Assembly: GCA_002433805.1 (NCBI GenBank)
Contig: DJIW01000008.1
Span: 1 to 34,924, forward strand
Direction: 5' to 3'
Source: Competibacteraceae bacterium UBA6584
Lineage (GTDB): Bacteria; Pseudomonadota; Gammaproteobacteria; Competibacterales; Competibacteraceae
Length of the DNA: 34,924 bases
Shown here: one piece after another, positions 17,501-24,745 of the stretch
Layout of the letters: each line of letters begins with the position of its first letter
Position numbering within the stretch: the stretch's first letter is position 1
The notes under the pieces: model-generated
What the model saw: the letters and a program-made list of their open reading frames with translations, nothing else
Told to the model about the DNA's origin: nothing
Database searches by the model: none
Made by a program: the position numbers and the translations under genes

Positions 17501-18438
17501 TGGTGCTTGCGCAGGCTTTCCGCCGTCTCCCGGATTTCCCGCTCCCCGGACAGAAAGATCAAAATATCCCCCGGCCCTTCCGTCCACACCTCGTCCACCG
17601 CGTCCAGAATCGCCTGCTGCAAATCGCGGTCGCGCCCGTCCTCGTCTTCCGCCAGCAGCGGCCGGTAGCGGATGTCCACCGGATAGCCGCGCCCGGAAAC
17701 CTCGATCACCGGCGCGCCGTCGAAATGGCGGGAAAAGCGCGCCGGATCGATGGTCGCCGAGGTGATGATCAGCTTCAGATCGGGCCGGCGCGGCAGCAAG
17801 CGCTTGAGATAGCCCAGCAGGAAATCGATGTTCAGACTGCGCTCGTGAGCTTCATCCAGAATGAGGACTTCATACTGTTCCAGCTGGCGGTCGCTTTGGG
17901 TTTCCGCGAGCAGGATGCCGTCGGTCATCAGCTTGACGGCCGCATCGGGACCGGTCCGGTCGGAGAAGCGCACCTTGTAGCCGACGCAGCCGCCCACGGT
18001 GGTTTTCAATTCAGCGGCAATCCGCGCCGCCACCGAACGGGCGGCGATCCGGCGCGGTTGGGTGTGACCGATCAACCCGGCGGCTCCGAAACCGAGCGAG
18101 ATACAAATTTTAGGTAACTGGGTGGTTTTCCCGGAGCCGGTCTCGCCGCAGACCACAATGACCTGATGGTCGCGGATCGCGGCGGCGATGGTCTCGCGAT
18201 GGGCGTTGATCGGCAGGCTGTCGTCGAATTCCGGAACCGGCAGCGCCGCGCGGCGCGCGCGCAGCCGCGCGGCGGCGGCCTCGATCCCGGCGCTCAATTG
18301 TTCCAAACCGCGCTCCACCGGCTTGCCATCGCGCGCGCGCTCGAGCAAGCCGCGCAGGCGGCGGCCGAACGCGGCGCGATCCCGAACCGGACAATCCGCC
18401 AACCGTGTTTGTAGAGAAAGGAGAAGCTGTTCCACCAT
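14554..18438 (-). CDS. hrpA: ATP-dependent RNA helicase HrpA
   Basis: This is a 1294-residue DEAH-box helicase, full length for HrpA. Visible motifs are Walker A GETGSGKT (98-105), GHTQPRRIAA, the DEAH box (195-198), SAT (227-229) and the arginine-finger region NQRAGRCGR. The long C-terminal part (helicase-associated and DUF3418-type regions) ends with LKTVEPVSIKRLEEQWLR. HrpA acts on mRNA and ribosomes in the cytosol, including rescue of stalled or collided ribosomes and mRNA processing in E. coli. The ATG at 18438 lacks a good Shine-Dalgarno. It is divergent from the cold-shock gene and shares a 249-base upstream region with it. The 519-residue open frame on the plus strand at 16558-18117 is a GC-codon shadow. 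Confidence 0.97.
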   Translation of the reverse strand: MVEQLLLSLQTRLADCPVRDRAAFGRRLRGLLERARDGKPVERGLEQLSAGIEAAAARLRARRAALPVPEFDDSLPINAHRETIAAAIRDHQVIVVCGETGSGKTTQLPKICISLGFGAAGLIGHTQPRRIAARSVAARIAAELKTTVGGCVGYKVRFSDRTGPDAAVKLMTDGILLAETQSDRQLEQYEVLILDEAHERSLNIDFLLGYLKRLLPRRPDLKLIITSATIDPARFSRHFDGAPVIEVSGRGYPVDIRYRPLLAEDEDGRDRDLQQAILDAVDEVWTEGPGDILIFLSGEREIRETAESLRKHHPPNTEILPLYARLSAAEQNRVFQPHGRPRIVLATNVAETSLTVPGIRYVIDPGAARISRYSPRGKIQRLPIEKISQASANQRAGRCGRVMAGVCVRLYAEEDFRSRPAFTDPEILRTHLAAVILQMSALNLGRPEEFPFVDPPDSRQISDGFRLLFELQAVDEQRRITELGRQLAKLPLDPRLGRMLLAARGEGCLREALVIVAALSAQDPRERPLERQQAADEKHRRFRDDQSDFLALLNLWDYYVEQARQLSKNQLRNRCQAEFLSFVRLREWRDLHHELLGAVTEMGMRLNDAPAPYGQLHRALLAGVLGHVGVKQEENAYLGARGRNFYLFPGSGLFKKRPRWVAAAELVETSRLYARTAARIDPEWLEGLAGHLLKRSHAEPHWEKRSGRVIAFERVTLYGLPIIANRRVHYGPLDPALAREIFIRQALVQGDFHCHAPFFQHNRQVLAELEELETRVRRDLAADEDTLYRFYDERIPEGIYSGSGFEAWRNRVEREQPRWLFLDRAALLADAGPAIADERFPDSLDLDGLKLPLTYRFTPGAEDDGVSLTVPLAAVNQVDPKRLDWLVPGLRAERMAALLKSLPKAVRRNFVPVPNYVQALLEVIEPDARSLTEAMAERLEKIAGVRIADEAWNPDAVPAHLRLRVRVVDAEGRELAVGRDWAALQAQLRGEARTTFAALPTPEFERDRVRDWDFGPLAEEVSFIRNGVQLRGYPALIAESDGTLALRLLDSLERAQAATRIGLRRLIGWRLGPAFKQLARDVPYLQQMTLHSLGLGTQETLREDLLAAILDRAFSLDQPPPRDREAFEALLARGKPRLAGVRAEVCAMAAEILAAYHEARRVVAAADAAIWAEALADVREQLAGLVYPGFLSQTPPGWLAQLPRYLRAIVLRLQKLRQAPDKDRQRRGDILRLSDRWRVQNERNVRREKHDPELLRFRWLLEELRVSQFAQELKTVEPVSIKRLEEQWLRVNAG

Positions 18439-18595
18439 TCAACCGAAAATTTTGGTCTGAAAAACCCCAGTCGCCCGCTGTGAAAGCGGCACGCATTTTC
18501 ACATAAGCATGTGCGAACGCACACAAAATTTGCTTGCGGAACGGCCTGCTTTCACGTACTTTCGGCCGCGGGTGGAGGACGAGAACTTCAAAGAC

Positions 18596-18638
18596 CCAAC
18601 GTCGGCTTTCGGCTGCCAACGTTCCCGTAAAGCGTTGG
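18596..18638 (+). promoter_or_regulatory. Competing stem arms in the cold-shock mRNA leader
   Basis: Two copies of CCAACGT (18596-18602, 18616-18622) precede one CGTTGG (18633-18638) about 50 bases before the cold-shock ATG. Either copy can pair with the single arm; the nearer one closes an 11-base loop. Alternative folds of this kind are typical of temperature-responsive csp leaders. The 5' end of the transcript is not known, so its place in the mRNA is inferred. Confidence 0.35.
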
Positions 18639-18687
18639 TACAACCGGCGGCCCGGCAGAAAAATATTTTTGTCTTGAGGTTGTATTA

Positions 18688-18903
18688 ATGCGTACTGGCA
18701 CTGTGAAATGGTTTGACGAAGCGAAAGGGTTCGGTTTCATCGCCCCCGAGGACGGCAGCAGCGATGTGTTCGTCCATTACTCGGTGATCGAGGGCAAGGG
18801 TTTCCGGACCCTGGCGGAAAATCAAAAAGTTGAATTTGAGGTTAAAGTCGGGCCCAAAGGTCCACAAGCCACGATGGTTAAAAAATTCGCGGCTGCAAAA
18901 TAA
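18688..18903 (+). CDS. Cold-shock domain protein, CspA family
   Basis: This is a 71-residue single cold-shock domain protein. RNP1 KGFGFI and RNP2 DVFVHYSVI are intact, and GTVKWFDEAKGFGFI is the standard N-terminus. It binds single-stranded RNA and DNA and melts mRNA structure. Paralogues in one genome differ mainly in regulation, so I give no suffix. The ATG follows TTGAGG about nine bases upstream. The leader is long and holds competing hairpins, as in known csp genes. A hairpin follows the stop, so it is probably monocistronic. Confidence 0.96.
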   Translation: MRTGTVKWFDEAKGFGFIAPEDGSSDVFVHYSVIEGKGFRTLAENQKVEFEVKVGPKGPQATMVKKFAAAK

Positions 18904-18929
18904 AACGCTTTTCCACCAACCCATCAGCC

Positions 18930-18954
18930 GAAGCCCCGCTCCGCGCGGGGCTTC
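18930..18954 (+). terminator. Terminator-like hairpin after the cold-shock gene
   Basis: GAAGCCCCGC pairs fully with GCGGGGCTTC around a 5-base loop, 27 bases after the stop. The T-run behind it is weak (GTCGTT), so termination may be partial or need Rho. Confidence 0.6.
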
Positions 18955-19012
18955 GTCGTTCTGGCCGCTCCGCTATAATGCCACGCCCGCCCCACCCTGA
19001 CAGAGTCACGCC

Positions 19013-20833
19013 GTGATTGAAAAACTTCGCAACATCGCCATTATCGCCCACGTGGACCACGGTAAGACCACGCTGGTGGACAAACTGCTGCAACAATCCG
19101 GCACGCTCGGCGACCGGGCCGCGCCGCCCGAACGGGTGATGGATTCCAACGCCCTGGAACGGGAACGCGGCATCACCATTCTGGCCAAGAACACCGCTTT
19201 ATACTGGCGCGACTACCACATCAACATCGTCGATACTCCAGGCCACGCCGATTTCGGCGGCGAGGTCGAACGGGTGCTGTCGATGGTGGATTCGGTGCTG
19301 CTGCTGGTGGACGCGGTGGACGGCCCGATGCCGCAAACCCGCTTCGTCACCCAAAAAGCCTTCGCCATGGGCTTTCGACCCATCGTGGTCATCAACAAGA
19401 TCGACCGTCCCGGCGCGCGGCCGCATTGGGTGCTGGACCGCACCTTCGATCTGTTCGACCGCCTGGGCGCGACCGACGAGCAACTGGATTTTCCGGTGAT
19501 CTACGCATCCGCCCTGCACGGCTACGCCGGGCTGGACGAGTCGGTGCGCGACGGCGACATGAGCCCGCTGTTTACCACCATCATCGATCACGTCAGCCCA
19601 CCGCGGGTCGATCCCGCCGGGCCGTTTCAACTGCAAGTCAGCTCGCTGGATTACAGCAGTTACGTCGGGGTGATCGGCATCGGCCGCATCCGCCGGGGCA
19701 AGGTCAAGACCAACACTCCGGTGACGATTCTCGACCCGAACGGCAACCGCCGCAACGGCCGCATCCTGCAAATCCTGGGTTTTCAGGGACTGGAACGGAT
19801 CGAATTTCCCGACGCCTCGGCCGGCGACATCATCGCTTTCACCGGCATCGACGGCTTGGGGATTTCCGATGTGATCTGCGCCCCCAACGCGGTCGAGCCG
19901 CTGCCGCCGCTCAAGGTGGACGAACCGACCATGAGCATGACCTTTCAGGTCAATACCTCGCCCTTTGCCGGGCGCGAGGGCAAATACGTCACCAGCCGCC
20001 AGGTCCGCGAGCGCCTGTATCGAGAACTGATCCATAACGTGGCCTTGCGCATCGAGGACACCGACGATCCGGATAAATTCAAGGTCTCCGGCAGGGGCGA
20101 GTTGCACCTGTCGATCCTGATCGAAAACATGCGCCGCGAAGGCTACGAACTGGCGGTGTCGCGCCCGGAGGTGATCGTGCGCGAGATCGACGGCGAAGCG
20201 CACGAGCCCTACGAGCAATTGACCGTCGATGTCGAGGAGCAACATCAGGGCGCGATCATGGAAAAACTCGGCGACCGGCGCGGCGAGCTGCTCGATATGC
20301 AGCCCGACGGCAAGGGCCGGACCCGCTTGGATTATCTGATTCCGGCGCGCGGGCTGATCGGCTTTCAGACTGAATTCCTGACCGCCACCTCCGGCACCGG
20401 ACTGATCTATCACGTCTTCGACCGTTACGCGCCGGCCAAGAAAGGGACCATCGGCGCGCGGATCAACGGGGTGCTGATCGCCAATTCCACCGGCAAGGCG
20501 CTGGCGTACGCCCTGTTCAACCTGCAAGACCGCGGCCGGCTGATGGTCGGCCCCGGCGACGAAGTGTACGAGGGGATGATCGTCGGCCTGCACTCCCGCG
20601 ATAACGATCTGGTGGTCAACCCGCTCAAGGCCAAGCAACTCACCAACATCCGCGCGGCGGGTTCGGACGAGAATATCCTGCTGACCCCGCCCGCGCGCTT
20701 GAGTCTGGAGCAAGCCCTGGAGTTCATCGACGACGACGAACTGGTCGAAGTGACGCCCAAATCGATCCGGCTGCGCAAGAAGTTGTTGCTGGAAAACGAA
20801 CGCAAGCGGGCATCCCGCAAAGAAGCTGTCTGA
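19013..20833 (+). CDS. typA: Ribosome-binding GTPase TypA/BipA
   Basis: This is a 606-residue translational GTPase, full length. The G motifs are clear: AHVDHGKTTL (12-21), RGITILAKN, DTPGHADFGGEVE and NKIDRPGA. Later blocks GRGELHLSILIENMRREG, SRPEV and the C-terminal GLIGFQTEFLT region identify TypA/BipA rather than EF-G or LepA. It binds the ribosome and helps 50S assembly and growth at low temperature and under stress, which fits its place beside the cold-shock gene. The GTG at 19013 starts the conserved MIEKLRNIAIIAH, and the ribosome site is weak. It is followed by a 147-base gap before the SatP gene. Confidence 0.97.
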   Translation: MIEKLRNIAIIAHVDHGKTTLVDKLLQQSGTLGDRAAPPERVMDSNALERERGITILAKNTALYWRDYHINIVDTPGHADFGGEVERVLSMVDSVLLLVDAVDGPMPQTRFVTQKAFAMGFRPIVVINKIDRPGARPHWVLDRTFDLFDRLGATDEQLDFPVIYASALHGYAGLDESVRDGDMSPLFTTIIDHVSPPRVDPAGPFQLQVSSLDYSSYVGVIGIGRIRRGKVKTNTPVTILDPNGNRRNGRILQILGFQGLERIEFPDASAGDIIAFTGIDGLGISDVICAPNAVEPLPPLKVDEPTMSMTFQVNTSPFAGREGKYVTSRQVRERLYRELIHNVALRIEDTDDPDKFKVSGRGELHLSILIENMRREGYELAVSRPEVIVREIDGEAHEPYEQLTVDVEEQHQGAIMEKLGDRRGELLDMQPDGKGRTRLDYLIPARGLIGFQTEFLTATSGTGLIYHVFDRYAPAKKGTIGARINGVLIANSTGKALAYALFNLQDRGRLMVGPGDEVYEGMIVGLHSRDNDLVVNPLKAKQLTNIRAAGSDENILLTPPARLSLEQALEFIDDDELVEVTPKSIRLRKKLLLENERKRASRKEAV

Positions 20834-20911
20834 TTTTTTGAGTAGTTCCCACGCGATAAAAGAGGTCGTTTAGTTTCTCTCCAGCTGGCCATAATGTTAA
20901 AGTAAAAAAAG

Positions 20912-20955
20912 CTGTATCACCTACACGACCCTTTTTTGTAAAAATTTTGATACAG
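20912..20955 (+). promoter_or_regulatory. Inverted repeat in the satP upstream region
   Basis: CTGTATCA (20912-20919) and TGATACAG (20948-20955) form an 8-bp inverted repeat with a 28-base AT-rich spacer. It lies 26 bases before the SatP start and next to a TATAAA at 20956-20961. It could be a regulator site pair or a leader hairpin. The spacing gives no unambiguous -35 partner for the TATAAA. Confidence 0.4.
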
Positions 20956-20980
20956 TATAAAAATCTTGGGAGGCACCTCA

Positions 20981-21547
20981 ATGTCAGAAGTAAAACTCGC
21001 TAATCCAGCGGTCGTCGGCTTGGCCGGTTTCGGCCTAACCACGCTGGTCCTGCAATTCCACAACGTCGGCTGGATGCCCAGCATCGGCCCGGTGGTTTGG
21101 CTGGGCCTCATCGTCGGCGGAACCGCCCAACTGATCGCTGGCTTGCAAGAACAAAAAACCGGCAACACTTTCGGCTATTGCGCCTTCACGTCCTATGGCG
21201 GTTTCTGGATAGCCCTCTGTCTGATGCTGCTGGGCAACAAGTACGACCTGTTCAAGGCGGGCACTGAAGATGTCGGCTGGTTCCTGGTGGCTTGGACGCT
21301 GTTTACCGTGATCCTCTGGATTGGCGCGCTGCGCATCCACGGCGCCATGGCCTTTACCTTCACCACCCTGCTGATCGGTTTCATCCTGCTCGATCTGGCG
21401 CATTTCGGCTATCCGGGCCTGACCGTGGTGGCGGGCTACGAGCTGATGATCTGCGCCTTGGCGGCTTGGTACATGATGGCCCGCATTATTCTGAACGAAC
21501 TCTACGGCAGGGAAGTCTTACCGGCTGGCAAACCTTGGGTTTCCTAA
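20981..21547 (+). CDS. satP: Acetate/succinate transporter, SatP (YaaH/GPR1/FUN34) family
   Basis: This is a 188-residue inner-membrane protein with six hydrophobic helices. The N-terminal NPAVVGLAGFGLTTL is the family's NPA signature, and the second half retains the LxxAHFGYPG-type turn. Known members move acetate and succinate as channel or proton-symport proteins. The ATG at 20981 has GGGAGG at 20968-20973, seven bases away, so the frame opening at TTG 20966 is not the start. The Cache-domain gene follows after 47 bases, on the way to a strong shared terminator, so a two-gene operon for acetate uptake and sensing is likely. Substrate preference is inferred from the family only. Confidence 0.93.
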   Translation: MSEVKLANPAVVGLAGFGLTTLVLQFHNVGWMPSIGPVVWLGLIVGGTAQLIAGLQEQKTGNTFGYCAFTSYGGFWIALCLMLLGNKYDLFKAGTEDVGWFLVAWTLFTVILWIGALRIHGAMAFTFTTLLIGFILLDLAHFGYPGLTVVAGYELMICALAAWYMMARIILNELYGREVLPAGKPWVS

Positions 21548-21594
21548 GCAGACGGCTTTCCCTATTCGCTAGCAAATTTCTGGAGGATTGTAAA

Positions 21595-22164
21595 ATGCGA
21601 AAAATAATGCTCGGTGTCGCCGGCGTGACCTTGGCTCTAACCGCCGCCCCGGCCTGGGTCGGCGCGGCTGATGGCGCGGCGGGAAACCCCAACGCCGCCA
21701 CGTCCGATGAAGTGGTGACCAAGGTGCACGAAGCCGTGCAGTACCTCAAGGACAAAGGCTTGGCGGGCTTTTCGGATTTCAACAACAACAAGGATGCCCG
21801 CTGGGTGTGGAAGGACAGCTACGTCTTCGTCTACAGCTGTCGGGATAACGTGATGATCGCCCATCCGCTGCGCCCGGACATGGTGGGCAAACCGATCTTG
21901 CAAATGAAGGACGATAAGGACCACCTGCTGTTTCAGGATATGTGCAAGGCTGGCGCCAACACCGACGGCGGCTGGGTCGAATACTGGTGGCCGAAACCGG
22001 GCGAAGCCAAGTCGTCCCGCAAAATTTCCTACATCCACAGCGCCGAGGTTTCCTTCAAACCCGACATTCAGGTGGGCGCTGGGATCTACGACGACACGAC
22101 CGCCGTCGACACCTTGAACCAACGCGCCGCCCAGGTCAAACAGCCGAAGCGAGACGCGCCCTGA
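21595..22164 (+). CDS. Periplasmic single-Cache-domain protein
   Basis: This is a 189-residue secreted protein. Residues 1-24 are a signal peptide (RK, hydrophobic core, AAP...GAA). The mature part has a Cache fold signature: VHEAVQYLKDKGLAGFSDF, VFVYSCRDNVMIAHPLRPDMVGKPI and GGWVEYWWPKPGE followed by KISYIHSAE. Stand-alone Cache proteins bind small ligands such as carboxylates in the periplasm and have no kinase of their own. Strong GGAGG precedes the ATG. It lies 47 bases after satP and before a strong terminator, which suggests it captures or reports the acid that the transporter moves. The ligand is an inference from this context. Confidence 0.88.
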   Translation: MRKIMLGVAGVTLALTAAPAWVGAADGAAGNPNAATSDEVVTKVHEAVQYLKDKGLAGFSDFNNNKDARWVWKDSYVFVYSCRDNVMIAHPLRPDMVGKPILQMKDDKDHLLFQDMCKAGANTDGGWVEYWWPKPGEAKSSRKISYIHSAEVSFKPDIQVGAGIYDDTTAVDTLNQRAAQVKQPKRDAP

Positions 22165-22194
22165 GCGAACGGCTATAAACCTTTGACGCATCCG

Positions 22195-22225
22195 TCGCCC
22201 CGGTCGATCCGGGGCGATTTTTTTT
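22195..22225 (+). terminator. Intrinsic terminator of the satP-Cache operon
   Basis: TCGCCCCGG and its complement make a perfect 9-bp stem with a 5-base loop, followed at once by eight T residues (22218-22225). It lies 31 bases after the Cache stop and just before the convergent DUF4124 gene. Confidence 0.92.
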
Positions 22226-22232
22226 CGGCCGG

Positions 22233-22562
22233 CTACTGCTTCGGCGGCACCACGTTGGCGTTGGAACGATAGCGCATGGTCTCGTAGGGCCGATTACGGG
22301 GTGGTTTGTCGGTGATCTGTTCGCGGCCTTGATCGTCGCGCCAGCGATAAAGCGGTCCGGTATACTCCGGCAAACCGGGCAGCGGTAGCCACTTTCGCGC
22401 CCACGCCGGCACGGCTTGCGGCGTGGTATACCAATAAAGACCCACCCCGCCCAGCAGGCCCACCCCGAGGATCAGCCAAAACGGCGCCCGGCCGAGCTGG
22501 CGCCGGGGAAAGCCGCCTAACGCCCGCCGCCGGCCGAATACCCCACTGTTTTCAAATCGCAT
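22233..22562 (-). CDS. Membrane-anchored DUF4124 protein
   Basis: This is a 109-residue protein. A basic N-terminus (RRRALGGFPRRQL) precedes one membrane helix at about residues 28-45, so it is probably a type II inner-membrane protein with its C-terminus in the periplasm. The C-terminal half contains YRWRDDQGREQITDKPP, the DUF4124 pattern (Y-x-W-x-D-x-x-G-x-x-x-x-x-D-x-P-P). Its role is unknown; related domains occur in envelope proteins. The ribosome site AGGGGGA overlaps the end of the upstream MFS-PlsC gene, 12 bases before this ATG, so the two form an operon. Confidence 0.82.
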   Translation of the reverse strand: MRFENSGVFGRRRALGGFPRRQLGRAPFWLILGVGLLGGVGLYWYTTPQAVPAWARKWLPLPGLPEYTGPLYRWRDDQGREQITDKPPRNRPYETMRYRSNANVVPPKQ

Positions 22563-22574
22563 GATGCGTCCCCC

Positions 22575-24461
22575 TTATCGCCAATCTCCCCGCAACGCCG
22601 CCACCCGCTCGCGCAGCAGCTCCGATGTCGCCCGCTCCGGCGGCACCGGCTCGCCGACCGCCAGTTCGACTCGCGACCAGAACCGGCGCGGGAAGTGCCG
22701 CATCGCCTTGCCGTGGCGGCGGCTGAAAAAACTGCCCCACAGGCCGCGCAAGGCCATCGGCACCACCGGAACCGGCGTCCGTTTGAGAATGCGCTCGATG
22801 CCGGATTTGAACGAGCCGATCTCGCCGTCCGGCGTCAGCCGGCCTTCCGGGAAAATACCCACCACCTCGCCTTGCTCCAGATACTCGGCCACCCGTTCGT
22901 ACGCTTGTACCAAGATTTTGGGATCGGTGCGCGCCGAGGCGATGGGAATGGCCCCCGCCGTGCGAAACACGAAATTCAGCCCCGGAGTTTTGAAAATCTG
23001 GTGGTCCATGACGAAGCGGACCGGCCGCCGGCAACAGCCGCCCACCACCAGCGCATCCATCAGGCTGACGTGATTGCACACCACCAACGCCGGGCCTTGA
23101 TCGGGAACATGCTCCAAGCCCTGGGTCCGCAGGCGATAGACGATGTTCACCAGAATCCAGACGATGAAGCGCATCAGGAATTCGGGGACCAGGGTGAAGA
23201 TATAGACCGCCACCGCCGCGTTGAAAATCGCCATCACCAACAACAACTGCGGGATGCTGAGTCCCTGGTCCAGCAGCCCGACCGCGATCAGCGCCGCCGC
23301 CACCATAAATACCGCGTTGATGATGTTGTTGCCGGCGATCACCCGCGACAGGTGGGTCGGCTCGCTGCGCTGTTGCACCAGCGCGTAGAGCGGCACGATA
23401 TAGATGCCGCCGAAGACGCCGATCAACACGATATCCAATACCACGCGCCAACTGCCGGGCTGCGTCAAAAATGCCCAAACCCCCAGCAATTCTCCGCCCG
23501 GCGCGGGCGGCGCGGGCGTGGCGAAGAACAGATCGACCCCGAACAAGGTCAGCCCGATGGAACCGAAGGGAACCAGCCCCAGTTCCACCATCCGCCCGGA
23601 TAGCCGCTCGCACAGCAGCGAACCGATGCCGATCCCGACGGCGAACAGCGTCAGCAACAAGGTCACGACAGGCTCGCCCCCGCCTAAGGTCAATTTGCTG
23701 TAGTTGGGCAATTGCGCGAGATAAACGCTGCCGAGAAACCAGAACCACGAAATGCCGAGCACCGACTGAAAAACGGTGAAGTTCTGATGGGTAAACTTGA
23801 GGATGCGCCACGTTTCGGTGAGCGGGTTCCAATTGATCTTCAGATCGGGCGCGGCCGGCGGCGCCGTCGGAATCGACCGACTGCTGAGATAGCCGAGCAC
23901 CGCCAAGCTCACCACCGCGCCCGCCACCCAATAAGCCCCCTGCTGCCGGGCGATCAGAATGCCGCCCAACATGGTCCCCAACAAGATGGCGAGGTTGGTG
24001 GCCATCTCGATCCAGGCGTTGCCGCCGACCAGTTCCTCCGGCTTTAGATGCTGCGGCAGAATGCTGTACTTGGCCGGCCCGAACAGCGTGGATTGAGCGC
24101 CCATCAAAAATAGCAATCCGATCAGCAAGGGCGTGTTGCCGGTGACAAATCCAAAAGCCGCCCCGGACATAATGGCGATTTCCAGCAGCTTGACCCAGCG
24201 GATATAGCGCGACTTTTCGAATTTATCGGACAACTGTCCGGCGGTTGCGGAAAATAAAAAAAACGGCAGCACGAACAGCCCGGCGCTGAGGTTAGCCAGC
24301 AGGTTGGAGCGCGCGGGATCGTTGGCCGCCACTTGAAACGCGATCATGATGATCAAGGCGTTTTTGAAAACGTTATCGTTGAACGCTCCCAGGAACTGGG
24401 TCACAAAAAACGGCAGGAACCGCCGCTCCCTCAACAGGGTAAATTCGTTATCGTGCGCCAT
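22575..24461 (-). CDS. MFS transporter fused to PlsC-like acyltransferase
   Basis: This is a 628-residue two-domain protein. Residues 1-435 form an LplT-like major-facilitator transporter of about 12 helices (N-terminal TQFLGAFNDNVFKNAL is typical). Residues 440-628 are a glycerolipid acyltransferase: NHVSLMD (His464, Asp469, the HX4D catalytic pair), FPEGR (537-541) and a Pro-rich VVPMALRG. Such proteins are expected to flip lyso-phospholipid inward and re-acylate it, which E. coli does with separate LplT and Aas proteins. The acyl-ACP ligase part of Aas is missing here, so the acyl donor must come ready-made. It is transcribed with the DUF4124 gene. The start at ATG 24461 has GGAGC at a rather long 10 bases. 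Confidence 0.9.
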   Translation of the reverse strand: MAHDNEFTLLRERRFLPFFVTQFLGAFNDNVFKNALIIMIAFQVAANDPARSNLLANLSAGLFVLPFFLFSATAGQLSDKFEKSRYIRWVKLLEIAIMSGAAFGFVTGNTPLLIGLLFLMGAQSTLFGPAKYSILPQHLKPEELVGGNAWIEMATNLAILLGTMLGGILIARQQGAYWVAGAVVSLAVLGYLSSRSIPTAPPAAPDLKINWNPLTETWRILKFTHQNFTVFQSVLGISWFWFLGSVYLAQLPNYSKLTLGGGEPVVTLLLTLFAVGIGIGSLLCERLSGRMVELGLVPFGSIGLTLFGVDLFFATPAPPAPGGELLGVWAFLTQPGSWRVVLDIVLIGVFGGIYIVPLYALVQQRSEPTHLSRVIAGNNIINAVFMVAAALIAVGLLDQGLSIPQLLLVMAIFNAAVAVYIFTLVPEFLMRFIVWILVNIVYRLRTQGLEHVPDQGPALVVCNHVSLMDALVVGGCCRRPVRFVMDHQIFKTPGLNFVFRTAGAIPIASARTDPKILVQAYERVAEYLEQGEVVGIFPEGRLTPDGEIGSFKSGIERILKRTPVPVVPMALRGLWGSFFSRRHGKAMRHFPRRFWSRVELAVGEPVPPERATSELLRERVAALRGDWR

Positions 24462-24745
24462 CCGGGAATAAGCTCCATGACTGGGAGGGTTGGCTTAAGT
24501 GTAAACGATCACCCAGCCAAACGGCTTGACCGACCGAGGCGATCAACTCATCATCGCGTTACGAGTCTCATTGATTGACCCCGGACGCATCCGCCCGCGA
24601 TCCGTCGGGTCGACCGCCGTGCGATAGCTCACGGAGCTACAAGCCTCTAACGGGCGGCGCATACCCTGCGCGAAGTCCACGGCCGCTCCAACGGTCCAAT
24701 CAGGGTTCCAAAGGCCCCCGCCTTACCGCAGTCCGAGGAATCCTC

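Noticed and set aside
16558..18117. 519-residue open frame on the plus strand inside hrpA
   Set aside because: It lies wholly opposite conserved helicase motifs; the Arg/Gln/His-rich composition is typical of antisense frames in GC-rich genes and no domain is visible.
19199..20713. 504-residue open frame on the minus strand inside typA
   Set aside because: Antisense shadow of a highly conserved GTPase; no start signal or recognisable fold.
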